This document shows, in pieces, positions 45,717 through 55,867 of a DNA stretch of 64,000 bases (its first letter is position 1; each line of letters opens with the position of its first letter). A program made the translations under genes and the position numbers. Below the pieces are notes generated by a model. That model had not been told where the DNA came from, did not search any database, and was given only the letters and a program-made list of their open reading frames with translations. Source of the stretch: Ningiella ruwaisensis (GTDB taxonomy: Bacteria > Pseudomonadota > Gammaproteobacteria > Enterobacterales > Alteromonadaceae); the NCBI RefSeq assembly GCF_004798935.1, contig NZ_RAHT01000001.1:62001-126000 (forward strand), given 5' to 3'.

Positions 45717-47793
45717 AAAAATCCTTATTGCTAATCGCGGGGAAATTGCATGTCGCATTATTCGCACCGCAAAAGCGCTCGGAATATCAACGGTTGCCGT
45801 TTACTCTGATGCAGACGCAAATTCGCAGCATGTAAAGCAGGCAGATGAGGCTGTTTATTTAGGGGGCTCTGCGGCAAGTGAAAGTTATCTTCGAGGAGAT
45901 TTAATACTCGAGCATGCCAAGCGTCTGAATGTGGATGCGATTCATCCCGGTTACGGCTTTTTATCTGAAAACGCAGCGTTTTCTCAAGCCTGTCAAGAAA
46001 AGGGAGTTGCGTTTATCGGGCCTGGGCCTGAAGCGATTCGGGCAATGGGCTCAAAATCGGCAGCAAAAGCCATCATGGAAAAAGCCGGTGTGCCGCTTGT
46101 TCCTGGCTATCATGGTGATGAGCAATCCCCTGCTTTTTTGCATGAGCAAGCCAGAAAAATGTCTTACCCGGTTTTGCTAAAAGCCGCGGCAGGAGGCGGC
46201 GGAAAAGGCATGCGACAAGTGCATAAGGACGAGGACTTTTTAGCAGCGCTAGAGGCAGCAAAACGAGAGGCGATGGCGAGCTTTTCCGACAATCATATGT
46301 TGATTGAAAAATATCTCACCCAGCCGCGTCATGTTGAAATTCAGGTGTTTTGTGATAATCACGGAAATGGCGTGTATTTGTTTGAGCGAGACTGCAGCGT
46401 GCAGCGTCGCCATCAAAAAATTATTGAAGAAGCACCCGCTCCCGGCATGTTTGACACTTTGCGAAAGCAAATGGGTGAAGCCGCATTAAAAGCCGCCAAG
46501 GCGATTAACTACAGCGGAGCGGGTACAGTAGAATTCTTGCTTGATAGCGACGGGCGTTTTTATTTCATGGAAATGAATACGCGTTTGCAAGTGGAGCATC
46601 CTGTCACTGAAATGATTACCTCAGAGGATTTGGTTGCCTGGCAAATACAAGTTGCTGATAATCAAAGGCTTCCCAAATCCCAGGATGAGTTAAGCTTTAA
46701 TGGTCATGCGTTTGAAGCGCGCATCTATGCTGAAGACCCAGACAATGAATTTTTGCCTGCAACGGGCGTATTAAATTATGTAAAAATTCCTCAAGGAGAC
46801 GGCATAAGAGTCGACACTGGCGTGGTCAGTCAGGATGAAGTGTCAATTTACTACGACCCAATGATTGCCAAACTCATTGCCCATGGCGAAAATCGTGAGC
46901 AGGCACTTTTGAAGTTAATAAAAGCGTTGAATGACTATCATATTGTTGGTGTCACCAGCAATATTGACTATTTGTTACGCGTCGCCTCGAGTGATGCATT
47001 TACGCAAGCCCAACTGACAACCGATTTTGTTGAACGCCATGCGGATGCTTTGAAAAAACCTGAGCTTGCGTCTGATCTTGAATCACTTTCAATGTTGGCT
47101 TACGCTTCTCTTGTTTGCGAGCGCGCAGAACAAAACGATGAAAATACTTCACAGGCAAGAAGCGCCAACACGCCCTTTTCTAAATTTGCGGGCTTCCGTT
47201 TAAATCATCGTTTGGAACCATCCTGTCATATTGAACTCGAAGGTGAAACTCATGTACTTTCGTGCCTATTGAGCGATGAGAATGCATCAAGGCATAATCA
47301 ACGCGTTTTTTCGTTTGCACATGCTCAAGCTGAAAAGGCCGCAGAAGACTCAAGTGAACAGCGCGTTCGCATTAGCGAACTGTCAAATCCTGAGCTATCT
47401 GAATCCACCGATTCATTTCAACATCTTAAATGTCGCATTCAGGTTGACCTAAAACAATATCACCTGGATATCATCCGAAAAGGGCAAAGCCTGCATTTAT
47501 TTACAAGTGATAAACACCTTATTGCGAAAATTCCTGACAAGGATTTAGGTGAAGATAGCGAAGCGCACGGGGCCGGAGAAATAGCTGCCCCAATGAACGG
47601 CACAGTAGTGGATATACTTGTCAAATCAGGGGATAAAGTCAGTAAAGGTGATGCGATTGCCATTGTTGAAGCAATGAAGATGGAACATAGTCTTAAAGCG
47701 CCTTTCGATGGAACAGTAGGCGAATGCTTTTTCCAGGCGGGTGAGCGAGTAGACGGCGGCGCCACGCTTTTAATCGTTGAAGCCGACGAATAA
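45709..47793 (+). CDS. liuD: 3-methylcrotonyl-CoA carboxylase, biotin-carrier (alpha) subunit
   Basis: ATP-dependent biotin carboxylase plus biotin carrier. Seen: N-terminal biotin carboxylase with ANRGEIACRII, ATP-grasp AAAGGGGKGMRQV, RDCSVQRRHQKIIEEAPAP and MNTRLQVEHPVTE (residues 1-445), a poorly conserved linker domain (about 460-610, with a Ser/Glu-rich stretch), and a C-terminal biotinyl domain with biotin-accepting Lys657 in EAMKMEH. Length 694 is typical. It works with LiuB as a hetero-oligomer. Overlap with liuC implies coupled translation. Confidence 0.95.
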   Translation: MIKKILIANRGEIACRIIRTAKALGISTVAVYSDADANSQHVKQADEAVYLGGSAASESYLRGDLILEHAKRLNVDAIHPGYGFLSENAAFSQACQEKGVAFIGPGPEAIRAMGSKSAAKAIMEKAGVPLVPGYHGDEQSPAFLHEQARKMSYPVLLKAAAGGGGKGMRQVHKDEDFLAALEAAKREAMASFSDNHMLIEKYLTQPRHVEIQVFCDNHGNGVYLFERDCSVQRRHQKIIEEAPAPGMFDTLRKQMGEAALKAAKAINYSGAGTVEFLLDSDGRFYFMEMNTRLQVEHPVTEMITSEDLVAWQIQVADNQRLPKSQDELSFNGHAFEARIYAEDPDNEFLPATGVLNYVKIPQGDGIRVDTGVVSQDEVSIYYDPMIAKLIAHGENREQALLKLIKALNDYHIVGVTSNIDYLLRVASSDAFTQAQLTTDFVERHADALKKPELASDLESLSMLAYASLVCERAEQNDENTSQARSANTPFSKFAGFRLNHRLEPSCHIELEGETHVLSCLLSDENASRHNQRVFSFAHAQAEKAAEDSSEQRVRISELSNPELSESTDSFQHLKCRIQVDLKQYHLDIIRKGQSLHLFTSDKHLIAKIPDKDLGEDSEAHGAGEIAAPMNGTVVDILVKSGDKVSKGDAIAIVEAMKMEHSLKAPFDGTVGECFFQAGERVDGGATLLIVEADE

Positions 47794-47822
47794 GAAGGAA
47801 TAAAAATGATGAGATTGGCGAT

Positions 47823-48731
47823 ATGAGTTTTAAACTGGATGTCCCTTCAAAGGTGAGCATTGTAGAGGTTGGTCCTCGCGATGGCTTGCAAAACGAGAAA
47901 ACCCCTTTAAGCGTTAGCGATAAAGTGAAATTAATTGATGCGCTTTCAGATACCGGGCTCAGGCGCATTGAAGCCGGGAGTTTCGTTTCGCCTAAGTGGG
48001 TCCCTCAAATGGCAAACTCTCATGAGGTACTAACAAAAATAAAACGCAAAACCGGTGTCGTCTATTCAGCGTTAACACCAAACTCAAGAGGCTTTGAAGA
48101 TGCAATAAGCGCAGATGCTGACGAAGTAGCCGTTTTTGGCGCAGCTTCGGAGAGTTTTTCGCAAAAGAATATCAACTGTAGCATTGCCGAAAGCATAGAC
48201 AGATTCATTCCACTTATACAAGCTGCTACCTCTAAAGGGATTCCGGTCAGGGCATATGTATCCTGTATTTTAGGCTGTCCCTACGAAGGCGAAATTGACG
48301 CAGAAGCGGTGCTGGATATCAGTAAAACCCTCCTAGACCTGGGTTGTTATGAAGTGTCTTTAGGTGACACCATTGGGGTAGGAACGCCACTTAAAACGCA
48401 GAAACTCCTTAATTTACTCATTAGCCAGTTGCCTGTTGAGAAACTTGCCATGCATATGCACGACACCTATGGGCAGGCACTAGCGAACGTGCTAATTGGT
48501 TTACAAAACGGTGTGCAGTGCTTTGATTCGTCTGTAGCCGGCTTAGGAGGCTGTCCTTATGCGCAAGGCGCTTCGGGGAATTTAGCCAGCGAAGATTTAG
48601 TTTATATGCTTAGCAACATGCATATCGAAACCGGCATAGATTTAAACAAACTCATTAATGTCGGTCATGACATCAGCGTTAGATTAGATCGCGCCAATGG
48701 CTCGAAAGTCGGCAAAGCACTTAAAGCTTAA
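47823..48731 (+). CDS. liuE: hydroxymethylglutaryl-CoA lyase
   Basis: Cleaves HMG-CoA to acetoacetate and acetyl-CoA, ending leucine breakdown. Seen: TIM-barrel DRE family start VEVGPRDGLQNEK, the metal-binding HMHDTYGQALANV, and the signature GLGGCPYAQGASGN with the catalytic Cys in the lid loop. Length 302 is usual. The start ATG at 47823 follows a weak GG-containing site; a nearby ATG lies 12-15 nt upstream in another frame. Last gene of the operon, with a terminator overlapping its end. Confidence 0.95.
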   Translation: MSFKLDVPSKVSIVEVGPRDGLQNEKTPLSVSDKVKLIDALSDTGLRRIEAGSFVSPKWVPQMANSHEVLTKIKRKTGVVYSALTPNSRGFEDAISADADEVAVFGAASESFSQKNINCSIAESIDRFIPLIQAATSKGIPVRAYVSCILGCPYEGEIDAEAVLDISKTLLDLGCYEVSLGDTIGVGTPLKTQKLLNLLISQLPVEKLAMHMHDTYGQALANVLIGLQNGVQCFDSSVAGLGGCPYAQGASGNLASEDLVYMLSNMHIETGIDLNKLINVGHDISVRLDRANGSKVGKALKA

Positions 48732-48755
48732 AGACATTGAGCTTTTTTATTTTTC
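48724..48755 (+). terminator. intrinsic terminator of the liu operon
   Basis: AAAGCT and AGCTTT form a 6-bp stem with an 11-nt loop, overlapping the liuE stop and followed by a run of T interrupted once (TTTTATTTTT). It overlaps the end of the convergent MFS gene. Confidence 0.7.
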
Positions 48756-49916
48756 ATTTTTTAAGAACAGACTGCCGATTGCGCCAAGACTTAAACCTGC
48801 AATCATAAGGGTCAAGCTTAAGTCTCGGGAGAAAGCGTTCACAATTGAATAAGAAACGCCCAAGACCAAAATCGCTACACCCACCAAGGTATTGGATGTA
48901 GCGATAAATTCTGTTCTGTGTTGCTCGTCGGCAATATCTACTCCGTAAATCTTTCTGCCGGTTCTCACCCCTTGGTGCCCTATTCCAAGCACAAAAAACA
49001 AACCTACTACAAAGTAGATGTTTTCACGAAGGGCGGGCGTAGTATTTGGCAAAATGAGTAAGACCAAAGATGCAATAATGGCAATGATAGCGCCTAAACG
49101 CATACACCAAAGCGCGCTTTTATCTGACAACCATCCCCAAATGTAAGCCGACAAAAAATTTGCAACGGCCTGCGCAATAATGAGATACGCGAGAATATTG
49201 ACCAAATCTCCTTGATAGGTCAGCACAAATAAGGGAGCGAGCAAGGCGGTGTGCGCAAAAAGCGAGCGTACTACCACAAATTTTGCCAGGGCTTTGTCAA
49301 AATACAAACCCGACTCAACCGCTCGCGCTTGTGTATCCACACAGGTTTTTAATGGTCGCATTAAATACATGCAGACCAGTTTGGCACTAAGTGCAATAGT
49401 CGCAATCACAATCAACTGGTTGGAGGATAACTTATCTGAACCTAGCAACGCTAAAATCGCGACGGTGACGCTAATTAAGCTTGAAAAGGTTGAAGCGCTA
49501 CCAAGCAACTTTCCTCTATCCCCTTTTCCAATATGCTTGCCTTGAATATCTTTTGTTGTTAAAGAAGATAGCGCTCTTGCCAAGGCCATAACAGTGAGCG
49601 ATGCAAGGATTGCATAACCTGCTGTTTTACCTTCCAAGCTCAAACCAAATGCAATCATCAGCACACCTGAAATAAACTGCAAGAGCATACTCAGTTGCCA
49701 GGCCAAATCGCGACGAGACTGATTTCTTAAAAAATACGCAAAGGCCATTTGCGGTAAGAGAGCGCCAGACTCTCGAATAGGCACGAGCAATTGCGCCATC
49801 CAGGCAGGTGCCCCTGCTCCCGTCATCAAAGTAGGAAGCGTTGTTTTAGCTGAAAGTAACAAATCACTGAGTTTGTTACCGACCAAAATTAGCCCAATTC
49901 GTGTGCTTTTTTTCAT
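48747..49916 (-). CDS. MFS transporter
   Basis: Inner-membrane major facilitator of unknown specificity, 389 residues with about 11-12 predicted helices. Seen: a first segment (GLILVGNKLSDLLLSAKTTLPTLM), a TM4-5 region with basic loop RKL-type turn GKGDRGKLLGSASTF, a central basic loop, and a C-terminal half with GWLSDKSALWCMRLGA, the usual second-half MFS G-x-x-x-D motif. It lacks a clear drug-efflux motif. It ends 15 nt past liuE and converges with the operon, so a role in branched-chain metabolism is possible but not shown. Could be an uptake or an export carrier. Confidence 0.85.
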   Translation of the reverse strand: MKKSTRIGLILVGNKLSDLLLSAKTTLPTLMTGAGAPAWMAQLLVPIRESGALLPQMAFAYFLRNQSRRDLAWQLSMLLQFISGVLMIAFGLSLEGKTAGYAILASLTVMALARALSSLTTKDIQGKHIGKGDRGKLLGSASTFSSLISVTVAILALLGSDKLSSNQLIVIATIALSAKLVCMYLMRPLKTCVDTQARAVESGLYFDKALAKFVVVRSLFAHTALLAPLFVLTYQGDLVNILAYLIIAQAVANFLSAYIWGWLSDKSALWCMRLGAIIAIIASLVLLILPNTTPALRENIYFVVGLFFVLGIGHQGVRTGRKIYGVDIADEQHRTEFIATSNTLVGVAILVLGVSYSIVNAFSRDLSLTLMIAGLSLGAIGSLFLKNEK

Positions 49917-50066
49917 ATTATTATTTACTTTCTTTTTGTATAAAACCTTGGCGTTTCGCGATAAGATTCTTTTTTACAACAGATGCTTATCTAACAAAGA
50001 TTTCAAAAATACTGACTTTGAAGATAACACTATCTTTGAAACGGCACACAGGAAAAAAGGATCGAT

Positions 50067-50942
50067 ATGTGGATTTTTGACGAGTATATGTCAGACCCCA
50101 CCATGCAGAAAGCCATCATCAGCATTGGCCTGATCATTGGCGTAGCCTTGATTAAATCATTTTTAGGGCGCGCTATCATTAATCACAGTAAGCGTAAAAA
50201 GCAGGGGTATCGCTCAAAAGTAAATACCATGCGAAATACCCTGAATATTTCCTTGGTCTTCATCCTGATTGTATTTTGGGCGAATGAAATTCAGGCTTTT
50301 ACCTTTTCAATTGCAGCCTTTATGGTAGCCATTGTTTTTGCTACAAGAGAATATCTCCAGTGCTTTTTAGGTTACTTTTACTATATAAGTTCACGTCCTT
50401 TCAGGATCGGCGACTGGATACAAATTAATGAAGGTGTAGGCGAAGTGATTGCGGCTGACTGGACAAAAATAACGATGCTGGAAGTTGACCTGCACAGCAA
50501 CTCCTACACGGGCAAGCACCTCTTCATTCCCAATCATCAAATCTTACTAAAGCCGGTTCGAAACCTCAATTTTTTGCGGCGCTACACCCTAAGTAGTTTT
50601 ACCATTACTTGTGAACCCACCATTGACGTTTTTCCAGTTGTTGATAAATTAAGAGAACAGGCAAAGGTTTTTTGCGAGGATTTTGTGGACGTTGCAGAGC
50701 GCTACAAAGGCGTGATTGAAAAGCGATTAGATGTAGAATTTATTCCCATTGAACCGCACTTTTCTGTAGATACCAATCAGTTTGCCAAAATCTGTATCGC
50801 TGTCGATATTTTTTGCCCGGTAGAAGAAAGTATTCCGCTCAGACAAAAGATCACGCAGGCATTTTTTAAACTTTGGCATGAAGCGGTTGATCACACGCCC
50901 GCTGTAGAACGACGCCGTACTGTAAGCATAGAAGCAGATTGA
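50067..50942 (+). CDS. MscS-family mechanosensitive channel protein
   Basis: Small-conductance mechanosensitive channel homologue in the inner membrane. Seen: three N-terminal helices (about residues 15-35, 60-80 and the pore-type helix FSIAAFMVAIVFATREYLQCFLGYF near 80-105), then the MscS beta domain with SRPFRIGDWIQINEGVGEVI and FIPNHQILLKPVRNL, and a soluble alpha/beta end (to residue 291). The Gly/Ala packing pattern of E. coli MscS TM3 is only partly kept (AAFMVAIVFA), so gating may differ. ATG follows GGAAAAAAGGATCGAT. It sits alone between oppositely and similarly oriented single genes. Confidence 0.9.
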   Translation: MWIFDEYMSDPTMQKAIISIGLIIGVALIKSFLGRAIINHSKRKKQGYRSKVNTMRNTLNISLVFILIVFWANEIQAFTFSIAAFMVAIVFATREYLQCFLGYFYYISSRPFRIGDWIQINEGVGEVIAADWTKITMLEVDLHSNSYTGKHLFIPNHQILLKPVRNLNFLRRYTLSSFTITCEPTIDVFPVVDKLREQAKVFCEDFVDVAERYKGVIEKRLDVEFIPIEPHFSVDTNQFAKICIAVDIFCPVEESIPLRQKITQAFFKLWHEAVDHTPAVERRRTVSIEAD

Positions 50943-51081
50943 AACAGCCTTAAAATCAAAAGGCGAAATATATTTGTTAAATGTTGAAGCCATGACGGGC
51001 TTACACTACTATGTAAATAAGTTGTAAAAAAGACTTCTAGCAGTCGGTAATGCACTTAAGTTATTTTATAAAAAACAACAG

Positions 51082-51108
51082 CAAAACAGTCAAAACAGTC
51101 AAAACAAG
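51082..51108 (+). repeat. 9-nt tandem repeat in the glgC leader
   Basis: CAAAACAGT at 51082 and 51091 and CAAAACAAG at 51100 run directly up to the GGG of the glgC ribosome site. Change in copy number would alter the spacing of upstream elements to the start. Confidence 0.65.
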
Positions 51109-51117
51109 GGAACAGTA

Positions 51118-52371
51118 ATGTCAGGAATCAATAATCGCTACATCAGTAATCTTACGCGCGATACTTATGCATTAGTTCTTGCAGGTGGAAGAGGCTCACG
51201 GCTTTATGAACTGACAAACTGGCGAGCCAAGCCTGCTCTTTATTTTGGCGGTAAATTTCGTATTATCGATTTTCCCCTTTCAAATTGCATCAATTCCGGC
51301 ATTCGAAATGTCGGTGTCCTAACTCAATACAAATCGCACTCGTTAATACGTCACCTTGTGCGCGGTTGGGGACATTTTAAAAAAGAGCTAGGCGAATCTA
51401 TAGAGGTCTTGCCTGCTTCTCAGCGCTTTTCTGAGGACTGGTATCAAGGCACAGCCGACGCCGTTTACCAGAATATCGATATTATTCGTGACGAATTGCC
51501 AAAATATGTCATGATTTTATCGGGCGATCATATTTATCAGATGGACTACGGGCCCATGCTGGCAAAGCACGTTGAATCTGGCGCCCAAATGACGGTGAGC
51601 TGTATTTCTGTTCCTATTGAACAGGCGCGTAATGCCTTTGGTGTCATTTCAGTGGACGACAATAATCAGGTGACTGACTTTAAAGAAAAGCCTGAAAACC
51701 CTACCCCTTTAAAAAGTGAGCCAGACTACTGCCTGGCATCGATGGGTAATTATGTGTTTGATACTGAGTTTTTATTTGAACAACTGGAAAAAGACAGTCA
51801 AAACGAAGACTCTGACCACGATTTTGGTAAAGACATCATTCCTAGCATCATTGACAACTACAAGGTCTTTGCTTTCGATTTTAGAGCAAGTGCCAAAAAC
51901 GATGCGTACTGGCGAGATGTAGGTACGCTTGATAGCTATTGGGATGCCAACATGGAACTTGTTGCGCCGATTCCCGAGCTCAATCTTTATGATAAAAACT
52001 GGCCCATCTGGACGTATCAGGAACAGCTTCCGCCTGCTAAATTTGTTTGGGAACAAGACGATCGTCGTGGAGAGGCACTCAATTCAGTGGTGTCAGGTGG
52101 TTGTATCATCTCCGGTGCGACCTTAAGGCGTACAATCTGCTTTTCAAATGTGCGTGTGAAATCCTATAGCGTCATGGAAGAAACGGTTGCATTGCCGGGA
52201 GTAGAAGTAGGCCAGCGATGCCACATTAAAAAAGCCATTTTAGATCGCGGCTGCCAAATCCCTGACAACATGAAAATTGGTGTTAATCACGATGAAGATA
52301 GAGCCCGCGGTTTTAGAGTTTCACCTGGTGGTGTCGTACTCGTAACACGTGAAATGCTACAAGCCTTGTAA
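51118..52371 (+). CDS. glgC: glucose-1-phosphate adenylyltransferase
   Basis: Makes ADP-glucose from ATP and glucose-1-phosphate, the committed step of glycogen synthesis. Seen: [15 protein letters not shown] nucleotide-binding loop, [28 protein letters not shown] with the metal/substrate Asp, DFKEKPENP, and a C-terminal left-handed beta-helix (from about residue 310). Length 417 is normal. ATG follows AAGGGAACA. No glgA, glgB, glgP or glgX is visible nearby, so it is a single-gene unit here. Confidence 0.95.
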   Translation: MSGINNRYISNLTRDTYALVLAGGRGSRLYELTNWRAKPALYFGGKFRIIDFPLSNCINSGIRNVGVLTQYKSHSLIRHLVRGWGHFKKELGESIEVLPASQRFSEDWYQGTADAVYQNIDIIRDELPKYVMILSGDHIYQMDYGPMLAKHVESGAQMTVSCISVPIEQARNAFGVISVDDNNQVTDFKEKPENPTPLKSEPDYCLASMGNYVFDTEFLFEQLEKDSQNEDSDHDFGKDIIPSIIDNYKVFAFDFRASAKNDAYWRDVGTLDSYWDANMELVAPIPELNLYDKNWPIWTYQEQLPPAKFVWEQDDRRGEALNSVVSGGCIISGATLRRTICFSNVRVKSYSVMEETVALPGVEVGQRCHIKKAILDRGCQIPDNMKIGVNHDEDRARGFRVSPGGVVLVTREMLQAL

Positions 52372-52435
52372 TTCATATTAAGCTCGTTCCAGATAAGCGA
52401 CAGCACCAAATATCGCTTATCTACAACTGAGGTAA

Positions 52436-53242
52436 CTAATACCATGCATTTATCAACTCATTGATGCGGTGTCCGAGTAACTCAGGATGTTCAAGCGGTA
52501 CCATATGTCCGCCAGCGTTTAGCTCAATGTGTTGAACACTCGGATTGCCTTTTAAAAAAGGATTTCTTAAACGCGGAATGCACACATCAGTAAAACGTGC
52601 AGTGATAAGCGCTGCCGGACACTGCAATTTTCCGTAATATTCAGGCAGATTATGCGGAATGGTTCTAAAGATGTTCGCCTCAATGTCTCTGTCGAATAAC
52701 AACTTCTGTTCGTCTTGGTGAAGACGGGTAACGCTTGTCACGTAATCTTTTATACAGCGCTCTTCCATATTTTTAAACAAGGCGCGCTGCTTAAAATACG
52801 ATACAAGGTCTTCGTTTTTATGCCAGCGCTCTTTACGCACTTTGGTTTTGCGGGCTGGTGTGATTCGATCAATCAAGGGATTGCTTTTTGCAAACTTAAA
52901 GATGAAGCGGGCAAAGCCAGTAATCAACGGAGGATCGATCATAATAAGACCGTTAAAAAGCTTAGGCTGCTGACAACATGCAATATAAGAAATAACGCCA
53001 CCAAAGGAATGCCCAATAGCAAGCACCTGCTGATGCCTCTTGGTGTGTTGACTCACAAAGTCAATTAGCTCTTCCACCTGGTTCTGCCAATTATCATTCA
53101 AAGGAAATTTAGGATTATGTGCAAACTTATCCAATGCAAAAACGTCCAGTGTGGGTGCAATCGTATCGAAAAGCGCCCGATATGAGCCAGAAGGAAAACC
53201 ATTTGCATGCGCAAAATGCGCCATTTGCTTTTTATTGTTCAT
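52436..53242 (-). CDS. alpha/beta hydrolase
   Basis: Cytosolic alpha/beta-fold esterase or hydrolase of unknown substrate. Seen: HANGFPSGSYRALF oxyanion region near residue 12, nucleophile elbow IGHSFGG with Ser near residue 78, and a late GGHMVPLEHP with the catalytic His; a helical cap rich in basic residues (TPARKTKVRKERWHKNEDL) covers the site. Length 268 is usual. No signal peptide. The neighbouring alkyl/lipid genes make a lipid ester plausible but unproven. Confidence 0.85.
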   Translation of the reverse strand: MNNKKQMAHFAHANGFPSGSYRALFDTIAPTLDVFALDKFAHNPKFPLNDNWQNQVEELIDFVSQHTKRHQQVLAIGHSFGGVISYIACCQQPKLFNGLIMIDPPLITGFARFIFKFAKSNPLIDRITPARKTKVRKERWHKNEDLVSYFKQRALFKNMEERCIKDYVTSVTRLHQDEQKLLFDRDIEANIFRTIPHNLPEYYGKLQCPAALITARFTDVCIPRLRNPFLKGNPSVQHIELNAGGHMVPLEHPELLGHRINELINAWY

Positions 53243-53423
53243 AAATTCCTAAATTTAAACTTTTTGTAACTTTGCTTTTAATTGGAGCTAATTAAGGTTA
53301 ATTTAATCGAAAATTAATTAAAAATACTATTTACAATTATTATGTAAAAGTCATTAAAAGCGCCTAATTAATCCTAAATGCAATAAATAGTGAACAAAAT
53401 CTGCGAAATTCGAAATATAGCTT

Positions 53424-54437
53424 TCACTTATCATGCATCTTCAAATAATCAGACGGCGCAGCGTTATACCAACGCTTAAATGCGCGCCTGAAATTTGCGG
53501 TGTCTGAGTAACCAAGCAACGAAGCGACTTTACTAACAGGATAGCGATATGCCAATAAATACTCTCGTGCCTTTTTAGCCTGAAACTGCTCTACCACTTC
53601 TTTGAAGGTACTACCTTCTTTTGTCAATTCCCTGTGCAAAGTACGCGTGCTCATATTTACTGCATTAGCGACTGACTGCAAATTGGGATACTCACCTTCA
53701 TTTTCCATCATCCATTGCCGAATTTGGCCAGCCAAACTCATTTGTTCAGTAAGCTTTTGCCTTTCGATTTCGCATAATTGCTCAGCTTGCGCAAAGCTCA
53801 TTGGATCAACATCATTTAAGCGATAGTCAAGCCACTTCAGGTCAAAGGCCAAACCGCAAAAGCCATGATTAAATTCAATATTTGCAGGAGAGAATATTTG
53901 GTATTTACTGTGATAATGCGGTTTATCAAAGTCGAAAAATAAGCGGTTTATCTGTATATCAGGATGCCGCTGCTTTAACGCCATAAACAAATTCAGCATA
54001 GCAAGACTGACCGCTTCAATCATAAATCGGTGCAGTTTACCCTGCCAGTGCGCATCATTAGCAAGGATCACGATTTCATTATTTTCTTCGTACGCCGCAA
54101 TTTCAATAAAGGGAATGCGAGTGATTAGGTACTTTTTAACAAAATTGATAATTTGCCGAATGCTTTCAGCATTAAGTATACCCAAGCCGAAAGCGCCATG
54201 ATGAGCAATATGGAGACGTTGTCCGACGAGGATCCCAAGATGTTGTAACTCTGCTTTTTGAAGTACGCCTTGCATTAATAGATCAAATTGTTCAGTGCTT
54301 ATGTTCGCCCCGGGTTTTAACAAGTCATCTTTGTTTAAGCCGTGAGTAATGAGCCACCTGTCAAGCGGAACAGCATGATCATTTAGCACTGAAAACAAAT
54401 GTCCAAAATAAAAAACCGGTAATTTATTCACCGACAT
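53424..54437 (-). CDS. AraC-family transcriptional regulator
   Basis: 337-residue regulator: an N-terminal ligand-binding domain of the arabinose-binding/OruR type (about residues 1-230, GAFGLGILNAESIRQI and FDFDKPHYHSKYQIF) and a C-terminal double HTH (about 240-337) with VANAVNMSTRTLHREL and VASLLGYSDTANFRRAFKRW, then AAPSDYLK. It is divergent from the AlkB-like oxygenase gene, and the gap between them has an inverted repeat; local control of the oxygenase by this protein is the simplest reading. In Acinetobacter and related bacteria AraC proteins control alkB in the same layout. Confidence 0.9.
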   Translation of the reverse strand: MSVNKLPVFYFGHLFSVLNDHAVPLDRWLITHGLNKDDLLKPGANISTEQFDLLMQGVLQKAELQHLGILVGQRLHIAHHGAFGLGILNAESIRQIINFVKKYLITRIPFIEIAAYEENNEIVILANDAHWQGKLHRFMIEAVSLAMLNLFMALKQRHPDIQINRLFFDFDKPHYHSKYQIFSPANIEFNHGFCGLAFDLKWLDYRLNDVDPMSFAQAEQLCEIERQKLTEQMSLAGQIRQWMMENEGEYPNLQSVANAVNMSTRTLHRELTKEGSTFKEVVEQFQAKKAREYLLAYRYPVSKVASLLGYSDTANFRRAFKRWYNAAPSDYLKMHDK

Positions 54438-54577
54438 TCTTAGGCCCTACCTCACTGTTTTAACTACAGAATTTATATCCAGATAATGAGTTAGTAGTTG
54501 CTTTTGTATTCCCCTAACTTTGCAGACTTCATGCTCACTCTCAATTTACCCTATGCTATTTTTTCATATTTGGCAAC

Positions 54578-54599
54578 AAATGACCCCTAAATGTCATTT
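54578..54599. promoter_or_regulatory. inverted repeat upstream of the AlkB-like gene
   Basis: AAATGAC and GTCATTT flank an 8-bp centre, about 65 nt before the oxygenase start, between it and the AraC gene. A candidate operator for that regulator, or chance. Confidence 0.4.
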
Positions 54600-54663
54600 T
54601 CTGCTCTCACCCACTTGTTTGTTTGCGGGCATCCTGTTATCAATCAAACGAGGAGTTGTTGTT

Positions 54664-55821
54664 ATGTTTCACTATTTAAAGTTTTTTCACTACTACGTCA
54701 CGATTTTAATCGGTGGGGTATGTTTGTTGTTTGCTGGAGACTTTATTTGGTTAGGTTTTTTACTCTTTATAGGCATTTACGTGTTAGGTGATGCATTTTT
54801 GGGTGATGATCTTTCTGAACCTGACTTAGCAAATACAAGCTTGCTAAACGCTTTACTGTATAGCGCGCTACCGATTTCAATAGCGCTTTTACTTATTTGT
54901 ATGTGGCTGGTAACTCCCTATTCATGGCCCTTTATGGAGAGCCTTTCAAGTACAGTGGGCTATGATTTTGTTGAAGCTAAAGCCCAAACAAGTTGGTGGC
55001 AGTTGGTCATTGCCGTTGTATTCACTGGTTTTTTACTAAGTGGCGCGGCAACCGTCGTCGGACATGAACTGGTGCATCGTTTACGAAGTAAAGTAGCGGT
55101 GTGTTTGGGGCGCTGGCTGATGTCTTTAAGTTTTGACGCGAACTTTTCTATAGAGCATGTTTATCACCACCATGCAAAAGTAGCAACTGAAGAAGATCCT
55201 GTTACCGCACCCCGCGGTCGTAATGTTTATTCTCATGTAGCACGAGCCATTGTCGGAACTAATCTTTCTGCCTGGAAAATTGAGAAAAAGCGGCTTGCAA
55301 GAAATCATCACTCACCTCTGAGCTTTCATAATCAATATTTACGAGGCTGGCTGATGACACTTACAGCACTTGTTATCGCTTTCATCCTCGCATCTTGGCA
55401 GGGAGTCGTATTTTTTACTGCAATCGGGATAAGCGCGAAAATTATTCTAGAGATTGTAAATTATATGGAGCATTACGGACTGGTTCGCGATCCTAAGCAA
55501 CCCGTTAAGCCGAAACATTCATGGAACTCTAACCGTAAAATAAGCTGCTGGGCGATGTTCAATCTTCCAAGGCACAGTCACCATCATGCGCAAGGTGCCG
55601 TTTCATTTGAAAAGCTAAAACCAATGGAAGATGCACCTGTGATGATTAGCGGTTACATCTCCACCATTGGTATCGCGCTCATCCCGCCGCTCTGGTTTAA
55701 ACTCATGCAGCCTAAACTGGAGCATTGGGACCGCCATTTTGCCAATGAGCAAGAGCGTGAAATACTTAAGCGCCAGGCACAACATCAGCCGCGTAATTTT
55801 ATTCAGTCGCTACTTTACTAA
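54664..55821 (+). CDS. AlkB-like membrane di-iron oxygenase (alkane 1-monooxygenase/desaturase family)
   Basis: Integral-membrane non-haem di-iron enzyme that inserts oxygen into, or desaturates, alkyl chains. Seen: about six helices and the eight-histidine set: box 1 HELVH, box 2 EHVYHHH, box 3 RHSHHH, plus NYMEHYGL, the HYG signature of alkane hydroxylases. Box 2 differs from canonical AlkB (E-H-x-x-G-H-H), so the substrate may differ. The ATG at 54664 follows CGAGGAG at good spacing and gives 385 residues; an upstream in-frame start would add 48 residues with no homology. Partner rubredoxin genes are not visible. Confidence 0.9.
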   Translation: MFHYLKFFHYYVTILIGGVCLLFAGDFIWLGFLLFIGIYVLGDAFLGDDLSEPDLANTSLLNALLYSALPISIALLLICMWLVTPYSWPFMESLSSTVGYDFVEAKAQTSWWQLVIAVVFTGFLLSGAATVVGHELVHRLRSKVAVCLGRWLMSLSFDANFSIEHVYHHHAKVATEEDPVTAPRGRNVYSHVARAIVGTNLSAWKIEKKRLARNHHSPLSFHNQYLRGWLMTLTALVIAFILASWQGVVFFTAIGISAKIILEIVNYMEHYGLVRDPKQPVKPKHSWNSNRKISCWAMFNLPRHSHHHAQGAVSFEKLKPMEDAPVMISGYISTIGIALIPPLWFKLMQPKLEHWDRHFANEQEREILKRQAQHQPRNFIQSLLY

Positions 55822-55867
55822 CACATCATCAACACACTCAACAAAAGTGATAAAGTAGCACTGATTG

